Below the pieces are notes generated by a model, which was not told the origin of the DNA, ran no database searches, and was given only the letters and a program-made list of their open reading frames with translations. Source: Brachypterus glaber (taxonomy: Eukaryota > Arthropoda > Insecta > Coleoptera > Kateretidae). Taken from it: a stretch of 64,000 nt of DNA. Of this stretch, positions 55,293-64,000 are shown one piece after another; positions within the stretch are counted from its first letter, which is position 1; each line of letters begins with the position of its first letter. The position numbers and the translations under genes are program-made. Where the stretch lies: positions 2,749,816 to 2,813,815 of the forward strand of contig OY294052.1 of assembly GCA_958510825.1 (NCBI GenBank), given 5' to 3'.

Positions 55293-55455
55293 ATAAAAAA
55301 GCATTCTTAGACTAATATGTATTTAAACCTTTTTGCAAACCGCAGCATAAATAAAAAAGTAACAAAAAATTGTTGCAAATATAAATAAACATGATAACGG
55401 AGAACACGATTTATGTTTGACCAACGCAATTTTCTAATGAATGATAGAATTTTAC
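55293..55455 (-). repeat. Element X 3' region, minus copy
   Basis: Matches 22850-23005 ('AGCATTCTTAG', 'TTGTTGCAAATATAAATAAA', 'CGATTTATGTT'). Confidence 0.7.
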
Positions 55456-55465
55456 TCCGAGTTAC

Positions 55466-55567
55466 AGCATGGCCTTTAAAAGGGACGGGTGTAGCCTTCT
55501 TGGCACATTCCAGTGCAGCGAATTCGCCATCTTTTATGATGTGCCTCGTGTATTTTTGTTTTTCCAT
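55466..55567 (-). CDS. Possible short coding exon, unknown product
   Basis: 34 codons on the minus strand from an ATG right after 'TATAAAAG' (55567) to a GTAACT donor-like site (55465). It begins 'MEKQKYTRHIIKDGEF' and continues 'ALECAKKATPVPFKGHA'. Codon third positions are mixed, unlike AT noise. The sequence just downstream is element X, so it may be part of that element or a host exon. No family recognised. Confidence 0.3.
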
Positions 55568-55617
55568 CTTTTATAATGCCTAGAGTATTTTTATATTAAT
55601 GTTTTATGTACAAGTTA

Positions 55618-55618
55618 A

Positions 55619-55693
<75 letters not shown>
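55618..55693. repeat. (TA)n microsatellite
   Basis: About 37 TA units framed by AACCAT and ATGGTT, so the whole tract is one palindrome. Confidence 0.95.
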
Positions 55694-55694
<1 letters not shown>

Positions 55695-55954
55695 TTATTA
55701 ATCGTGTGAACTGTTGAATTTTAAGTGAATAATAATGGACGTTTGAAGATATTTTTTTTGTGTGTTTTTAATGATAACTTTTTATATTAGCGTGGAAATT
55801 ACTACAGTAGTAATTTATTAGTGATAGTGCGCAAGTCAGGATACATATCCGATTAGTACTTGCGCACTGGAAACCTCATGATTATATAGAGAAACCCTGG
55901 TTAATTATATGGAAGAAAAAGACCAAATATATAGAGAGAGTGAGAGAGAGAATT

Positions 55955-56140
55955 TTACTCACCTTTAAATTTTAAGACACTCACTGCTCAACGAACAGAT
56001 TGCAACTAGGTCTTCCGGATCAGTTTTCCATAAATGCAAATGAAGCGCTCTATATGTTCTTATTAGTAATTAAATTTATATTTAATCACGGAGTATATGA
56101 AAAATGTAACATGCTTTCTAGTGATAATTAACCCCTTAAC
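55955..56140. repeat. Half copy of the TTACTCACC foldback
   Basis: Matches the left arm and loop of 23006-23289 ('AATTTTAAGACACTCACTGC', 'ATGAAGCGCTCTATATG'); the right arm is absent. Confidence 0.8.
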
Positions 56141-56181
56141 GCATTCACCCTAGTTAACTCGTTTACAGTAGGTTAGCAATA

Positions 56182-56247
56182 AGAGATTATGGCTTTAAAC
56201 ATATCGAAAAACACGTGTACAGGGTTCAAGGAATCCTTTTTTTTGTG
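56182..56247 (+). repeat. Family K right-end fragment
   Basis: 'GATTATGGCTTTAAACATAT' to 'GGAATCCTTTTTTTTGTG-TA'. Confidence 0.7.
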
Positions 56248-56671
56248 TATATATTTATTTATTCGTTTTTTAAATAAAACATTTCGTTCTTTTTCTACAT
56301 CATTCATCATAGCCGTAATTATAACATAATATTGTTTTATCTCCGCTCTACGCTCTATGCTAGAGCAATTAGTACGTTATTATAATGACAAAAACTCCAA
56401 CATAATTGAAATTCAATTGCAAAATCGTTAAGCTCCGTTGAAATATGTTCACATTCATTTTATATTTCGAACCGAAAATAGTTCGAACCCAAGTAATTCA
56501 TACAAGTATTATTATTTTGCTAAATTTCATTGTTTAACGTCGACAGGTAGTTGTTGCTCTTTAGTACTATCTAATTTGTCATATGTACGAGGCATATAGA
56601 CAGAGGCATCCCTTGGAAAAACACTATACTTGAAGCTTAGGCTTAGCTCAGCTGATTAGCTGATAAAATAT
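56248..56671. other. No gene seen
   Basis: No supported element or frame. Confidence 0.5.
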
Positions 56672-56808
56672 TTGAATCAAAGTCAATGTCCTTGAATGAA
56701 GATCTGCGCCCTTCTTCATTCAAGGACATTGACTTTGGTACAAAGAAATGGTTTTAAGAATATCGAAAGACACGTGTCCTTGGACCATGGAATCCTTTTT
56801 TTTCTGTG
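56672..56808. mobile_element. Family K, internal hairpin plus right end
   Basis: AAGTCAATGTCCTTGAATGA pairs with TTCATTCAAGGACATTGACT; it then runs to CCTTTTTTTTCTGTG. The outer left arm is missing. Confidence 0.78.
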
Positions 56809-56873
56809 TCGAAGTTTGGAATGTCTATGGTTATAGCTTTCTATAATTGAGCTATTTGAGCCTGGTTTTTACT

Positions 56874-57301
56874 TACACGGAAAGAAATTAGTGGGCTCTG
56901 CGCTATACATTATAAGATATTTGGTAACAGTGGCAAATTATAGTGATTTAAGCTATAGATTATAAGGGACACAATAACTAATAATGTTAAAAATAAATTG
57001 GAAACGATTATATATATTACAGACACGATTATATTTATTACAGGCACTATTATAAATTTACAAAAATTTTATTATATTATAAAAATTATTAGCACGAACA
57101 ATAATTAAATCTATTTAAGCTATAAATGCCATACTATTTGTTATATTTTATTATTCACTAAACAATTAAAGTATTTCATATAAATTTTTACACTGACTGC
57201 CATAATTGTAAGAGAAAGCCTTGTATTTATATAATAAGCGATTATAATTTGCTTGGTATGTGTGTTATAGCGCTCCTAGCTATAATTTTTTTTTCCGTGT
57301 A
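56874..57301. mobile_element. TA-flanked MITE, CACGGAAA ends
   Basis: TA-CACGGAAAGAAATTA and the inverted TAATTTTTTTTTCCGTG-TA. Inner TGCGCTATA/TATAGCGC supports the pairing. 424 bp with an AT-rich interior; no frame. Confidence 0.75.
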
Positions 57302-57742
57302 CCATACAATTTTAAATTAAATAAATTTTATTTAGGGAAAAAATAATATCCGTTTCAGAATTTAACGTGTATGTTTTGTATTTATTGTAGAGATTTAATA
57401 CAGTTTTTATCATGTACTTTTTTGAGAGTCATAAATTTAATTTTGGAAAAACAATATAATATGTAAAAAATAAATTACTTCATATTTATATGCCACGTCA
57501 GCGCATCTGCTGATAAATTGCCTTTAGAGATAATACAGTGGATAAAAAATGGGCTAAAAAGCATGTGAAATAAATCAAATATGGTAAAAGTCAAGAAAAT
57601 TGATAGATTGAACCTAGTGTATCGGAAGAGAACTGGACAACTACAAGAAAGAAATGTGAAATTGCAATAAAAACTTAGGAAATATGTTAAGTCCTAAAAC
57701 GTGTTGAACTTTGATTGATGTGCATTACATTCAAATAATATA
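57302..57742. other. No gene seen
   Basis: AT-rich sequence. Confidence 0.5.
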
Positions 57743-58404
57743 TTTTTTCTTCAAGCGTACTAAAATGTTCATATTTTATAACTGAACACACTAGTTAGAA
57801 GTGATCTATTTTTTTACAGTAAAAAAATGAGTTCATTGTTGTACGCCGTAAAAAAAAGTTAGTTAGCAAAACCACCACTGGCGGCAGCACTCTTTGACTT
57901 TGATGACAGCCATACTTTAAACTTGTTTGTTTATTATGTAAACAGGTGGTTGACTCGAGATTCTGTGCAAAAACCTTGTGTGAAATTGATTAAAAATGAT
58001 TGAAGAAGAATATATGGTTTATACACCTACAAATCTCTCCGAAATTGCAAATGCTACATTGGACAAGTTACCATCGAAATCGCGAAAAGTGTACGATTTA
58101 GCCTGCGAAAAAAAATTAAAATGAGCTAAGGAAGGTTTAAGTTCATTTCAAAAGGGTTTTATTGGCCTATTTTAATAAACAAAACATACTTTATTACTGA
58201 ATAAATTAAATTCAAAAATTAATATTTAAAAAATATATATAGGATACTTGAAGAAAAAATAGTATGTTTCACTCAGAGGAAAAGTGCTTTTTTTTACTCG
58301 TCTGTAGTTTCCGGACTCCGCTTCGCGTCGTCCGTAAATTCTACAGACTAGTAAAAAAAGCTTCACTTTTCCTCTTAGTAAAACAATATACTATATCCTG
58401 CAAA
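57743..58404 (+). mobile_element. Hairpin-ended element family F, copy 2 (better preserved hairpin)
   Basis: Near-identical to 53749-54346. The hairpin is longer: AGGATA...TATCCT, TCAGAGGAAAAGTG with CACTTTTCCTCTTAG, TTTTTTTACT with AGTAAAAAAA, GTCTGTAG with CTACAGAC, CGGAC with GTCCG, tip TCCGCTTCGCGTC. The AATAGTATG core starts at 58258 and an ATAGTATATT core lies on minus near 58394. Confidence 0.85.
57996..58124 (+). CDS. 42-residue frame, second copy
   Basis: Same start and length as 54002-54130, with 'DKLPSKSRKVYDLACEK'. Synonymous or conservative changes dominate (TTA/TTG Leu, Ser/Ala at residue 20), and there are no frameshifts. Two copies are too few to separate constraint from recent duplication. 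Same assignment and doubts as copy 1. Confidence 0.42.
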   Translation: MIEEEYMVYTPTNLSEIANATLDKLPSKSRKVYDLACEKKLK

Positions 58405-58414
58405 AATAAAAGAC

Positions 58415-58579
58415 TTATCTCCTAAAAAGAATATATTTAAAAAAGAAATTTATAATTTTATAATGCTGAATCCAAAAAAGTTTTATCCTTGAGTTTTTGT
58501 CGCATTGTTTCTCCTTTCTTTCGCTGTTTTTCACTTGTACTCCTAATCTTGTGTTATCATGGATACTGTTTTCTATATC
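58415..58579 (-). pseudogene. Possible recombinase C-terminal exon relic
   Basis: Minus-strand frame of 54 codons. It follows 'TTATTTATAG', which looks like a splice acceptor, and starts '(D/Y)IENSIHDNTRLG'. If the exon begins after that AG with a split codon, the first residue could be Tyr, giving the YIExSI tyrosine segment of Crypton-like proteins. A polar tail follows ('VKNSERKEKQ') and the frame ends at TAA 58415. It lies directly beyond the family F hairpin, in opposite orientation to the N-terminal relic. Very tentative. Confidence 0.3.
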
Positions 58580-58587
58580 TATAAATA

Positions 58588-58949
58588 AAAGATAAAAAAA
58601 ATAACTAAGAATAATTATAAGGCATTTAAAATTTGGAATGGAAAAAATATATAAAATATATAAAAAATATATATATATAAAAAAATGGAAATATATTTAA
58701 ACCTAAATATATAAATTAAATTAAAAATAGTATTAATGTTTATCAAATTAAAAACAATCAATTAATTTATTTATATAAGTTTTTTTTTGTTAAAGTGTAA
58801 TTATTTACTATTATTATATATTATAGTGTAAGTTCTTATTTGGAACACAATACAAGCTCTGCTTAGAGTGTTCCAAAAAAATGTAATAATTAAGTATAAA
58901 ATATTAATGTATGTCTAAAAAAAAAAATAAATACTTACTTACTTACTTA
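58588..58949. other. No gene; AT repeats
   Basis: ATATAAAA-type tracts at 58648-58690 and (ACTT)n at 58933-58948. Confidence 0.6.
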
Positions 58950-59265
58950 TACATACAGATAATGAGACAATTACCAGCTTTATTTTAAATAGATAAACTC
59001 AATAATAACCCCCGCGTGGCTTTTACTTTATTGAGTGGATAATTATTTATTTTACCCACTCAACTGTCACTTGTCAAATTATTTTCTTGTAAATGTCATT
59101 AAAATTTTTAATAAAAATATGAATTCCTAAGCTATTTATTGGATAAAACCTTGTATGGTACTAGTGGGTAAAGTAAGATATTGCCCATGAGAAAATTAAC
59201 CTGCGAGGCGTCAGCCAAGCAGGTTAATTTACCCACTAGTACCATAAATAACTATTATTCACAAT
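58950..59265 (+). mobile_element. Hairpin-ended element family C, copy 2 (tip inverted)
   Basis: Near-identical to 35773-36105 up to the hairpin. There the 14-nt loop between AACCTGC and GCAGGTT (59205-59218) is the exact reverse complement of the loop at 36035-36048. The distal arm lacks TTCTCATGGGCAATATCTTA. The right end on minus is AATAGTTATTTATGG. Confidence 0.87.
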
Positions 59266-59305
59266 CAAAGAGTAAAATGTCATTATAAAAAATTGCAAAG
59301 TATTG

Positions 59306-59378
59306 TTCGGCACACGGATGTGTGGCTATTGAAAATATGTCTGGAATGTGAGTGCACTTGCACGCACGCACGCACGCT
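59306..59378 (+). repeat. Short dispersed repeat with CACG tract
   Basis: Pairs with 13909-13980; contains (GCAC)n at about 59357-59377. Confidence 0.6.
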
Positions 59379-59491
59379 TATGACGTAAAGAAGAGAGCGC
59401 GCTGTCCGTTCGGTGATATCTCCCCCTTGCGTCGCAGCTTTTCTACCGTGTGGATGACTATATATCATTTTTATTTACTTTTTAACAAGTA

Positions 59492-59560
59492 AGAAGAGTT
59501 ACCCTTTTCCTAACCAAAGCCAGAAAAGAACTCTTTTCTAACCTGTTTTGGCTTTAGATT
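59492..59560. repeat. Imperfect hairpin AAAGCCA/TTGGCTTT
   Basis: AACCAAAGCCAGAAAAGA (59512) pairs imperfectly with CTTTTCTAACCTGTTTTGGCTTT-type sequence (59533-59555). Confidence 0.45.
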
Positions 59561-60288
59561 TTATCTCATAGATGGCGCGATATGATTGTCATAACATAAC
59601 CAAACATTTGTTTAAATTTAATTACTTTTGTAATACTTTCTGAACAGAAACAAAACATTTTGATTGTGAATGATAGTATATTTCCAAATAATTCCATATT
59701 TAACCAAATCAAGACATTAAACATTTCCAACTTGAGAGTTGGAGATGTAATTTTCTTATAAGGTTAGAACAGTATTTTTTTTTACTTAAAAAATACCTAA
59801 ATAAAAATGATATAAATGTAAATAAATTTAACTACCTTCTGTTTAGAAAGAAGAGAAAATCAAGAATTAGCCCAAGGCATATAAAAAGAAACGTGAAAAA
59901 AAAAAATGTAAAATTATGTCGTAATATTTACAAAAGGCATACCATCTATTGTCCTTTTTAGCAGTGAATTCTTAAAATATGAAAAACATTACTATTTTTG
60001 TCCTAGACATAAGTAAGTTATAAAGGGTGGGCGTCTGTGTGCACTGCACAATGTTATAGCATTTTTTTGTTTTTCTTTCATGTTTTTTAATCTAAAATTT
60101 TAGTATTATATACATGTATATTACACAGGTTTATGTGACATCGTAAAACCGTGGGTTTTGTCTGATTTATGAATACGCCATACTTCCATCTTAGTGTGTG
60201 CATATAGATACACTGAGAATGCATGTTGTTTACTGCTTCTGTGATAGGCAAATTAACCTCTCTTTTGTTTTGTGTCGTTTTTTTTTAA
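59561..60288. other. No gene seen
   Basis: AT-rich sequence with no recognised element. Confidence 0.5.
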
Positions 60289-60558
60289 TACACAGAAAAG
60301 AAGGATTCCTTGAGCCAAGGACACGTGTCTTTCGATATGTTCAAATACGTATTCTCTTATTTTAAGGCTAGCATTTATTTGAACCAAAGTCAATATCCTT
60401 GAATTAAGAGAACGGGTTTTTTAATTAAGATCCGTGTTTTTTATTCAAGGACATTAACTTTGTTTTAAAGAAATTCTAGCTTTGAAACGAGATAATGTGG
60501 CTTTAAATATATCAAAAGACAATTGTCCTTGGTTCAAGGAATCTTTTTTTTCTGTGTA
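60289..60558. mobile_element. Foldback MITE family K, full-length reference copy
   Basis: TA-CACAGAAAAGAAGGATTCC at the left and GGAATCTTTTTTTTCTGTG-TA at the right, 266 bp between the TA words. It has the complete paired arms of the family and a central GATCCGTG tip. Confidence 0.88.
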
Positions 60559-60723
60559 AAATTGTGGTCTTTTACTTTTAAAGCTTGTCTAAATTCTCAG
60601 TATATTTGTGCTAAATAAACTTTTCTTATTCTATTTTTTTTAATTGGCTTAAAGCAATGACCTTTTTTATTGGTAATAATTACCTTTAAATTTTAAAAAT
60701 AATTTTTTTCAACATTTTTTTTA

Positions 60724-60985
60724 TAGAAAGAAAAAAGATATCATTGTGAAATTTTGTATGTAGATTTATATTAAAAAAAAACAAAAAGAAATAGATTTTT
60801 ACTTAAAGTGACATTTTGGGCAATACAAATTTTTAGAAAAAAACATAAAAAACGCTGGTAGCCATAATTCCGGCCGTTTGGATCGACTGGAAAAAAAACG
60901 AGATATTATTCAGTATTGAAGCTATAGAAGAACTTTTTTTGCCAAGAATTACAAGATGGCGGACGTTTTTTTTTTTTGAAAATTG
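60724..60985 (+). repeat. Half copy of foldback F2
   Basis: 'AGAAAGAAAAAAGATATCAT', 'CCATAATTCCGGCCGTTTG' and 'GATGGCGGACGTTTT' match the 8325-8640 segment; the distal half is missing. Confidence 0.75.
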
Positions 60986-61308
60986 CACCCGAATTAATAT
61001 AATCTACGCCTTTTGCCACGCTTTCGCAAATAAGTAACTGCACGTTTCATTGGAACTATAAGTTCAAGTAAAAAAATACTGTTTTTCTTAAAAGAAAAGC
61101 TAGTCATATCTATAAACACATATTAAGATAACATAGCCCGCCACACAATAATATCCATATCTTTATTAGGCTTTGTCAGTTTTACGCAGATAGAGGAAAA
61201 TGCCAAAAGCGTATTTCACATTATATAAATATACAAGCTTATCGTAGCTCTTCGTTTGCGTGATGGTTTTAGCTACCCAGCTTTTGGACTTTCGTAAAGT
61301 GAGAATTT
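60986..61308. other. No gene seen
   Basis: No supported frame or repeat. Confidence 0.5.
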
Positions 61309-62193
61309 TATACAGAATAATTCAGAAATAAGCTACAAAATTTTAAGGAGTGTTTTTTTAACCTAAAACTTTCAAATATCTCGAATACTATGCATTTTAG
61401 AAAAAAAAATGTCGGATAAAATTTTTTTATTTTAATGATGGAAACAAAATGTATTTATTTTTACGGATATTTACGTTTTCAAGGTCATTTCAAGGTAAAC
61501 TTGTTTTTTTTTTTAAATACAAACATATATATTTTTCACTGTTATTTAATTTCCCTCAAAAAAATAAAAATCTTTTGTAAAAAACTTTTTTTGATCGGAC
61601 TTTAATTGCAGAGATAACACAGCCACACAAAATTAAAAAAGTTGCATCTCCGACGAACTCTACTAGTCAATTCCTCTGTATTTTGAGCCGCTGAATCCGA
61701 ATCTGAGGTCGGAATTTAAAATTTAACTTCCATTTTCAACATAACCTCAAAAAACATACTTTTCGCAATGATATGATATGTTTTTTAAGGTTATATTAAA
61801 AATGAGAGCTAACTGTTAAATTTCGACCTCAGATTCGGATTCAGAGGCTCAAAATACATAGGAATTGACTAGTCCGTCGGAAATGCAACGTTTTAAATTT
61901 TGTATGGCTGTGTTATATCTGCAACTAAAATTCCGATCAAAAAAAGTTTCTTACAAAATATTTTTATTTTTTTGAGGAGAATTATATAACAGTAAAAAAA
62001 TATATGCTTTCATTAAAAAAAAGAAAGTTGACCTTGAAATGACCTTGAAAACGTAAATATCCGTAAAAAATAAATACGCCATTTTGTTTCCCCCATTAAA
62101 ATAAATAATTTTGACCTTTTGACCTTTTTTTTTCTAAAATGCATAGTATTTGAGATATTTGAAAGTTTCAGGTTAAAAAAAACACCCGGTATA
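61309..62193. mobile_element. 881-bp complete palindromic foldback, TA-flanked
   Basis: TA-TACAGAATAATTC left, ACACCCGGTA-TA right. Arms of about 430 bp pair along their whole length, e.g. 'TATTTACGTTTTCAAGGTCA' with 'GACCTTGAAAACGTAAATAT', and 'CCGAATCTGAGGTCGGAATT' with its complement near 61835. The symmetry centre is near 61755 with almost no loop. No surviving frame. A long dsRNA would form if transcribed. Confidence 0.9.
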
Positions 62194-62214
62194 AACCACA
62201 GTAACGAATTTTAA

Positions 62215-62290
62215 CCATCCAGGGAACGTTCAAGTATTACGTAACGCAAATTTTGATAATTTTGGACTTTTTATTATCATGACATGTGCT
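62215..62290 (+). repeat. Short dispersed repeat (pair with 45055-45125)
   Basis: 'GGGAACGTTCAAGTATTACG' onward, inverted relative to the other copy. Confidence 0.65.
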
Positions 62291-62351
62291 CTAAATGCAT
62301 GCCTTATTTGGTTTGTTTCAATTTAGAATTTAGGTTAATGTTATTTTGCAG

Positions 62352-63035
62352 TTTACATCGGCACTTAGTGCTACTAAGAGTGCCGATGTATTGAAATCTT
62401 CGCCGAAAAGTCAAAATCTTTGACCACGTTTTTTTCACATTTCTTGAAGTTTTAGACCATTCTGAGTCGAAATCAGTAAAAAAAATTTTTGCGTCCGTCT
62501 GTCTGGGTGTAAACTCTCTAACTCCATTTCTACATGAGATATCGACTTGCCGTTTTTTGCATATTGTTTTTTATCGTATTCCGAAGAGCTGATTATATTT
62601 TGGGGGTAAACGATTAGGGGTAAGGGGGTAAAAATAGGGTAAAACTCCTATTTTTAGCGTTTTTTGTTTATAATTAAGGCAATTATTATTGTATTTGGTT
62701 AATTTAGCACTCATATAAAAAATAATTTTAAATTGGTCAAAAAATGTTATAAACAACGTTTTCCTAAAACGCATTGTTTTCGACATATTGGCGTTTAAAG
62801 CAGTAAAAGGTTTTTTAGCATATCTCACATATTTAAAACCCGATTTCAAAAAATTATATTTTAAATAAAAGCTCTTTTTAAGCCCTATGAAATATGTTAT
62901 TATACAGCTAGAATATAATGTTTTTAAGATACAGAATTGAAAATCAAACAAAACACCTAGTTTGAAATTTGCAAACTAGATGGCTCTAGTGTACAATAGT
63001 GCCGATGTTTTGACAGGGTGCTTACAACGTTTCAT
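62352..63035 (-). mobile_element. Element Q copy 2 (inverted)
   Basis: CATCGGCACTTAGTGCTACT at the left and AGTGCCGATGTTTTGACAGG at the right. Interior 'CCGTCTGTCTGGGTGTAAAC' and 'GGGGTAAGGGGGTAAAAATA' match 43150-43290 inverted. The left end also forms the small hairpin GCCGATGT/ACATCGGC. A 126-codon minus frame (62571-62951) is phenylalanine/lysine-rich and is broken in copy 1. Confidence 0.72.
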
Positions 63036-63212
63036 CTAGTTAACATTTGAAACTATTTCGGGAAATTGAGGATCAAGTGGAATGGTTAATTCACGAGACA
63101 CGAGTCCTTTAGTTAAATAAAATTAACTACAGTTTTGGTAATATTTGTTGAGAACTTCAAAGGTAATTAAATTATCTAATGAAATCCTATTTAAAATACA
63201 ATTTTATAATAC

Positions 63213-63260
63213 AGGGTGTTTCAAAAATAGATGCATTTGTTTTAAGGGTTAATCAAAATA
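63213..63260 (+). repeat. Solo ACAGGGTGTTTC terminus
   Basis: TACAGGGTGTTTCAAAAATA resembles foldback ends at 51181, 61311 and 19513; no partner end was found. Confidence 0.45.
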
Positions 63261-63409
63261 CTGCTGCCACAAAATAATACTTTACCCTATAGCCCTAGGT
63301 TCAGTAAAATCAAAAACAAAACAAAATTCAAATAAAAAAATTAAAAAAAATATCAGTTTAAAAAAAAAAATTGTTTTCAAAAAAAAATTCTTTTTTCGTA
63401 AAACAAAAA

Positions 63410-63735
63410 ATAAATTGGAAAAAATGTGTTTTTGAAAAAAATTGTTCTTACCCCATTTTACCCCCTTACCCCCAACCCGATTTTTACGAAAAACAATCCC
63501 AGCCTAGAACTTTGGATAATCAATCTGTGGTCCAAATTTGAAGTCTAGCCCGAAGCGTTCTTGAGTTATTGTGGTCACAAATTTCCCGGACACACAGACC
63601 GACAGATAGATTTTTTTTACGGAAATCATATTTTTTGTATATATGGATATAAAACGTCCAGAAACTTAAAAAAAGCAATAAAAATTTTTCGAATTTTTTT
63701 ACTAACGCAAGACTTTCCTTGGGGAAAGTAAAATA
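63410..63735 (-). repeat. Dispersed repeat family P, copy 2
   Basis: Inverted copy of 35110-35420 ('TCCCAGCCTAGAACTTTGG', 'CCCGGACACACAGACCGACA', 'ACTAACGCAAGAC'). Confidence 0.7.
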
Positions 63736-63754
63736 TGAAAAAGTTGGTATAAAC

Positions 63755-64000
63755 ATACGTCCTCAAAAAGGTCGCAAGGGAGCTGCGTCCCTTTAAAAGT
63801 GGTTCTAAAAATTCGGTTTTTATTTAATAATTCATTACCCCTTTGAGCTTTAGCAACAAGGTTTTGCATGTGATCGAACCTTAATAAGGCCTATTATCCT
63901 ATGTTGTTTTCAGTAGGTGATTTATCAGCTTTTTGCCCCAAACTTTTTTGTGTAACTTTTTTTCAGTTTTATTACAGGTAAAAACAGATAAAATCGATCC
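63755..64000 (+). repeat. Dispersed repeat family D, copy 8 (runs off window)
   Basis: 'CGCAAGGGAGCTGCGTCCC', 'TTTTTATTTAATAATTCA' and 'TTTTGCCCCAAACTTTTTTG' match 15425-15640. Confidence 0.7.

Noticed and set aside
62571..62951. 126-codon minus-strand frame
   Set aside because: It lies inside element Q. The homologous stretch at 42.9-43.2 kb does not keep the frame, and the composition is F/K/Y-rich.
1..64000. CRISPR arrays, bacterial operons, rRNA genes
   Set aside because: No regularly spaced repeats with unique spacers, no dense long frames with ribosome-binding sites, and no rRNA-like conserved blocks; the DNA is eukaryotic repeat-rich.

Overview
The window looks like nuclear DNA of an insect, possibly a beetle, but I cannot fix the species. 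The reasons are strong AT richness, no continuous gene, no bacterial gene spacing, and arthropod-style mobile elements: hAT-type elements with 8-bp target duplications, a tRNA-derived SINE, an RNase H-type LINE tail, and many foldback and MITE families. I found no intact host gene. It reads as intergenic or intronic sequence built almost entirely from transposon copies at different stages of decay, with one 200-N assembly gap (17472-17671).

Layout. 1-9 kb: a small palindrome, a 1037-bp hAT foldback element with a perfect 8-bp duplication (4893-5945), a hAT-type MITE (6495-7045) and two large foldbacks. 9.5-13 kb: a complete SINE with an 11-bp duplication, a 254-bp hAT MITE with a perfect 8-bp duplication, a TA-flanked MITE and the first hairpin-ended element. 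14.6-14.9 kb: a frameshifted coding remnant on the minus strand. 20.3-20.9 kb: a 536-bp insertion with a 15-bp duplication carrying two hammerhead ribozymes 354 bp apart, which is the clearest functional RNA here. 20.96-21.9 kb: a 54-bp minisatellite and a mosaic foldback. 25.1-25.7 kb and 29.3 kb: two 5'-truncated copies of one LINE. 34 kb: a hAT MITE nested inside another MITE. 35.8-36.5, 44.5, 50.3, 54 and 58 kb: hairpin-ended elements. 42.2 kb: a 420-bp near-perfect foldback. 47-63 kb: many TA-flanked MITEs and foldbacks.

The signal I find most system-like, besides the ribozymes, is a set of otherwise unrelated hairpins with GC-rich tips. Their outer ends repeatedly start with AATAGT followed by TATT- or TATT-like sequence. 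Several sit beside short open frames that resemble, by eye, the N-terminus or the tyrosine-containing C-terminus of Crypton-like tyrosine recombinases. One hairpin has its tip exactly inverted between copies, and two elements are fused at the AATAGT core. My inference is that these are folded recombination ends of a tyrosine-recombinase element superfamily. That link is a hypothesis; the hairpins and the shared core are visible directly.
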